Source: Bacteroidales bacterium (lineage in GTDB: Bacteria; Bacteroidota; Bacteroidia; Bacteroidales; JAAYJT01). From it: a DNA stretch of 64,000 bases. A program made the translations under genes and the position numbers. The notes below the pieces were generated by a model that saw only the letters and a program-made list of their open reading frames with translations, ran no database searches and was not told where the DNA came from. Location of the stretch: the NCBI GenBank assembly GCA_014860575.1, contig JACZJK010000042.1, positions 62,001-126,000 on the forward strand, read 5' to 3'. Shown piece by piece: positions 62,113-64,000 of the stretch. Every line of letters begins with the position of its first letter. The first letter of the stretch is position 1.

Positions 62113-64000
62113 TTATAATTTGATGATCTTCTTCATAATTATTTGATTTTCAATATATATTTTGCAAATGTAAACCCCTGTTGGCAGTTGGGTAATATTA
62201 AGTTCCGGGTTCAGAGTTCCGGGTTTTAGGTTTAAGTTTAAAAGTATCTTTCCATTCAAATCTAAAATCTCAAGTATGGTCGTTTCTGAACCAAACCCTG
62301 AAAATTGAACCTTGAACCATCCCGAAGTTGGGTTCGGGTAAATAATTAGGTAATCTGCTTCATCCCTCACAATCAAGTTTTCCATGTTTTCTTCATCAAC
62401 TGCAGCCAGCATACTTTCTTCCAATTCACAGAACTCTCCATATTGAGATATTTTAGCGTGCAGTTTTCCACCGCTGAAAACCCTTACACCCGGCAGTAAC
62501 TGAACTTTGTAACCTGCAATCAAATTGGCGGTTCCACCGTTTTGAACAAAAAATGTTTTACCATCGCCGCCCACTGTGATTATTTCGGTAGCTTCAATAC
62601 AGTCGGTTTCACCATTTGCGATAGTGATATCTACCGTTTGATCGAAATAGGTAGGACCCAGAAAATTCCAGCCAATATTGTTGCCCAGATCGGTTCCGTT
62701 GTAAACATTGAAAATGGAACCCCCAGTGGCTTTCATGTCCTTTAATTGAACGCGGTTTGCCCACACAGTTTCCGAGGCTTTTGAAATGGTTGCTTGCGAA
62801 CCGGAAGTGGTTGCCTGCATGTTGATCTGGCTTCCATCATTCACCCAGGCATGAAAATTTTCAAGGATGGTCTGGGTTTTCCCCGATTCAAGAATATAAG
62901 AATTGCCTGGCGAAAAAATCAAGGTGTTATATGTGTGATCGCCATTGATTGTTCCGTTCCCTATAAAAATCACCTTGCCAAATATGCCTGAACCGGAAAG
63001 AGTCGAAACTCCGGTGGCACTTTCAAAAGTTACATCATTGTAGCTCAATGCTGCCGGAGTCTGGCTCCACAATCCGGCTCCACCGCTGGCAAACATGATT
63101 TCGGATGTTCCGGGTGTAACGCTCATGTTTGAACCGGTAACATACCATGCCTGGTTGGAGTTCGAACCCAGGTTAAACAAAGATGAACCCATATTCAATG
63201 AGCGGGCAAGGCTTGTAGTGGAAATAAAGCGCCGGCATTCCACATTATTGTCATTGGTATTCAGGGCGCCTTGGTTCAGGTAAAGGTCGTTATTATTGAG
63301 GGTCAGGTTATCCTGTAATGTCCATACACCGCCTGCACCATTAAAATACACGGCATTGTTGAAAAGTTTTCCGGCCATGGTGATTGAATACGATGATTTG
63401 GCTGGTGTTTCTCCTTCAAAATAAGTAATGCCATTGAATGAGAAGTTCATGTTGGGGTTTAGCGTAAGCGAACCATTGATTCTCAGGTTATAGCTGCTTG
63501 AGGACGCAGAGAAGGCAGGATTATTGGTTACTCCCGACCAATCCATATCGGTACACCCTGCATTGGCAATATTGACTGATACCACCTGTCCGGGTAAGGT
63601 GAAAGAATTGGCATCGAAAAACAGGTTATCAAGTTCTGTAGGAACGCAAAAGGATGGCTCTCCTCCGCTGGAGAGGGACCAGTGGCTGCCATCGTCCCAG
63701 TTTCCTGCATTACCAATCCAGTATAGATCCTGGCCTGAAAGCGTATTGATGGTCCAGCCCAGGTTATTGCCAAGGTCGTTACAGTTATTGGCAACAAATG
63801 CTGCCCCGCCGGTGGCATTGTTATCTTTCAGGTTCACCCGGTTGATGGTTACAGTACCATTGGCTATTGAGAATATGGCCTGGTTTCCCGAAGATGTTGA
63901 TTGGATTGTGATTACCTCGCTGCATGTTCCATTGGCAATCAGATTGCCGGTGAAGGTTTGTGTACCATTGTGTTGAAATGAATAGGTTTTGCCAGGCCAG
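62113..64000 (-). CDS. Large repetitive T9SS cargo protein, 5' end cut by window edge
   Basis: The reverse frame is open from the window edge to the stop at 62113 (at least 628 residues; amino end missing). An apparent GTG at 63837 is internal, since coding sequence continues upstream (NQAIFSIANGTVTINR). It has repeated modules of about 200 residues with the pattern NRVNLKDNNATGGAAFV ... NDLGNNLGW and its relative NRVQLKDMKATGGSIF ... TDLGNNIGW, plus the YWIGNAGNWDDGSHWS segment common in Bacteroidetes adhesin-like repeats. The end is a type A sorting domain (LIIYPNPTSGWFKVQFSG ... KIYIENQIIMKKIIKL). It is a surface or extracellular protein, likely adhesive, with no catalytic motif seen. Its tail resembles that of the gene at 59109. 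Confidence 0.8.
   Translation of the reverse strand, partial: WPGKTYSFQHNGTQTFTGNLIANGTCSEVITIQSTSSGNQAIFSIANGTVTINRVNLKDNNATGGAAFVANNCNDLGNNLGWTINTLSGQDLYWIGNAGNWDDGSHWSLSSGGEPSFCVPTELDNLFFDANSFTLPGQVVSVNIANAGCTDMDWSGVTNNPAFSASSSSYNLRINGSLTLNPNMNFSFNGITYFEGETPAKSSYSITMAGKLFNNAVYFNGAGGVWTLQDNLTLNNNDLYLNQGALNTNDNNVECRRFISTTSLARSLNMGSSLFNLGSNSNQAWYVTGSNMSVTPGTSEIMFASGGAGLWSQTPAALSYNDVTFESATGVSTLSGSGIFGKVIFIGNGTINGDHTYNTLIFSPGNSYILESGKTQTILENFHAWVNDGSQINMQATTSGSQATISKASETVWANRVQLKDMKATGGSIFNVYNGTDLGNNIGWNFLGPTYFDQTVDITIANGETDCIEATEIITVGGDGKTFFVQNGGTANLIAGYKVQLLPGVRVFSGGKLHAKISQYGEFCELEESMLAAVDEENMENLIVRDEADYLIIYPNPTSGWFKVQFSGFGSETTILEILDLNGKILLNLNLKPGTLNPELNITQLPTGVYICKIYIENQIIMKKIIKL

Noticed and set aside
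62113-63837. Complete gene starting at 63837 (GTG)
   Set aside because: The reading frame continues without a stop to the window edge and the upstream residues fit the repeat pattern, so the gene is cut and the GTG is internal.
1-64000. tRNA, rRNA or CRISPR array
   Set aside because: No cloverleaf with a CCA-type acceptor and TTCGANTC arm, no rRNA sequence, and no regularly spaced identical repeats were noticed; a dedicated tRNA scan could not be run.

Overview
The window reads as a chromosomal segment of an uncultured or little-known member of the Bacteroidetes (Bacteroidota), probably Bacteroidales/Marinilabiliales-like. The reasons are a complete type IX secretion core cluster (porP/sprF, gldK, gldL, gldM, gldN) with a separate SprE/PorW lipoprotein gene, three secreted proteins ending in T9SS type A sorting tails, many upstream sequences fitting the phylum's unusual promoter (a TTG-like box about 18-20 bp before TAnnTTTG), weak or absent Shine-Dalgarno sites, a Bacteroidetes-type sdhCAB operon and a DUF2795 gene. 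No rRNA, tRNA or CRISPR array was seen.

Layout. 0-9 kb: the end of an arginine deiminase gene cut by the left edge, a CNNM/CorC-type membrane protein, two overlapping methyltransferase genes, a Tyr/His-rich secreted protein, nicotinamidase and nicotinate phosphoribosyltransferase (pncA, pncB), and butyrate kinase. 9-23 kb: an orphan protein with a near-perfect ribosome site, fused isobutyryl-CoA mutase (icmF), nadD, an alpha/beta hydrolase, two tandem Xaa-Pro peptidases, sdhCAB, queD and mntP. 23-34 kb: a PEGA lipoprotein, sprE, an M23 peptidase, dxr, rseP, dxs and a YitT protein. 34-40 kb: the porP-gldKLMN secretion cluster. 40-48 kb: pyrH, secA, a DUF2795 gene, a PduO-type cobalamin adenosyltransferase, an ABC ATPase, a methyltransferase and tmk. 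48-52 kb: an AT-rich accessory stretch of poorly known genes. 52-57 kb: yifB/comM, a UbiA-type prenyltransferase, a fused prenol-kinase/DUF92 membrane protein and a LytTR regulator. 57-64 kb: three large T9SS cargo genes, the last cut by the right edge.

How the genes connect. pncA, pncB and nadD carry nicotinamide to deamido-NAD. Butyrate kinase, IcmF and the adenosyltransferase that makes its cofactor fit a butyrate/isobutyrate route. dxs and dxr start isoprenoid synthesis, and UbiA plus the fused prenol kinase may use or salvage the prenyl products for quinones that serve the sdhCAB enzyme. SecA, SprE and GldK-N export the large sorting-tail proteins at the right end.

Between the genes lie unusual repeats: two copies of a roughly 145-bp MITE-like element, each with a perfect 6-bp target duplication; two copies of a CCGTCAGACCG palindrome; a 112-bp inverted-repeat element; and many short-period, slowly drifting, phrase-like tracts in spacers, some of which continue into the coding ends of secreted proteins.
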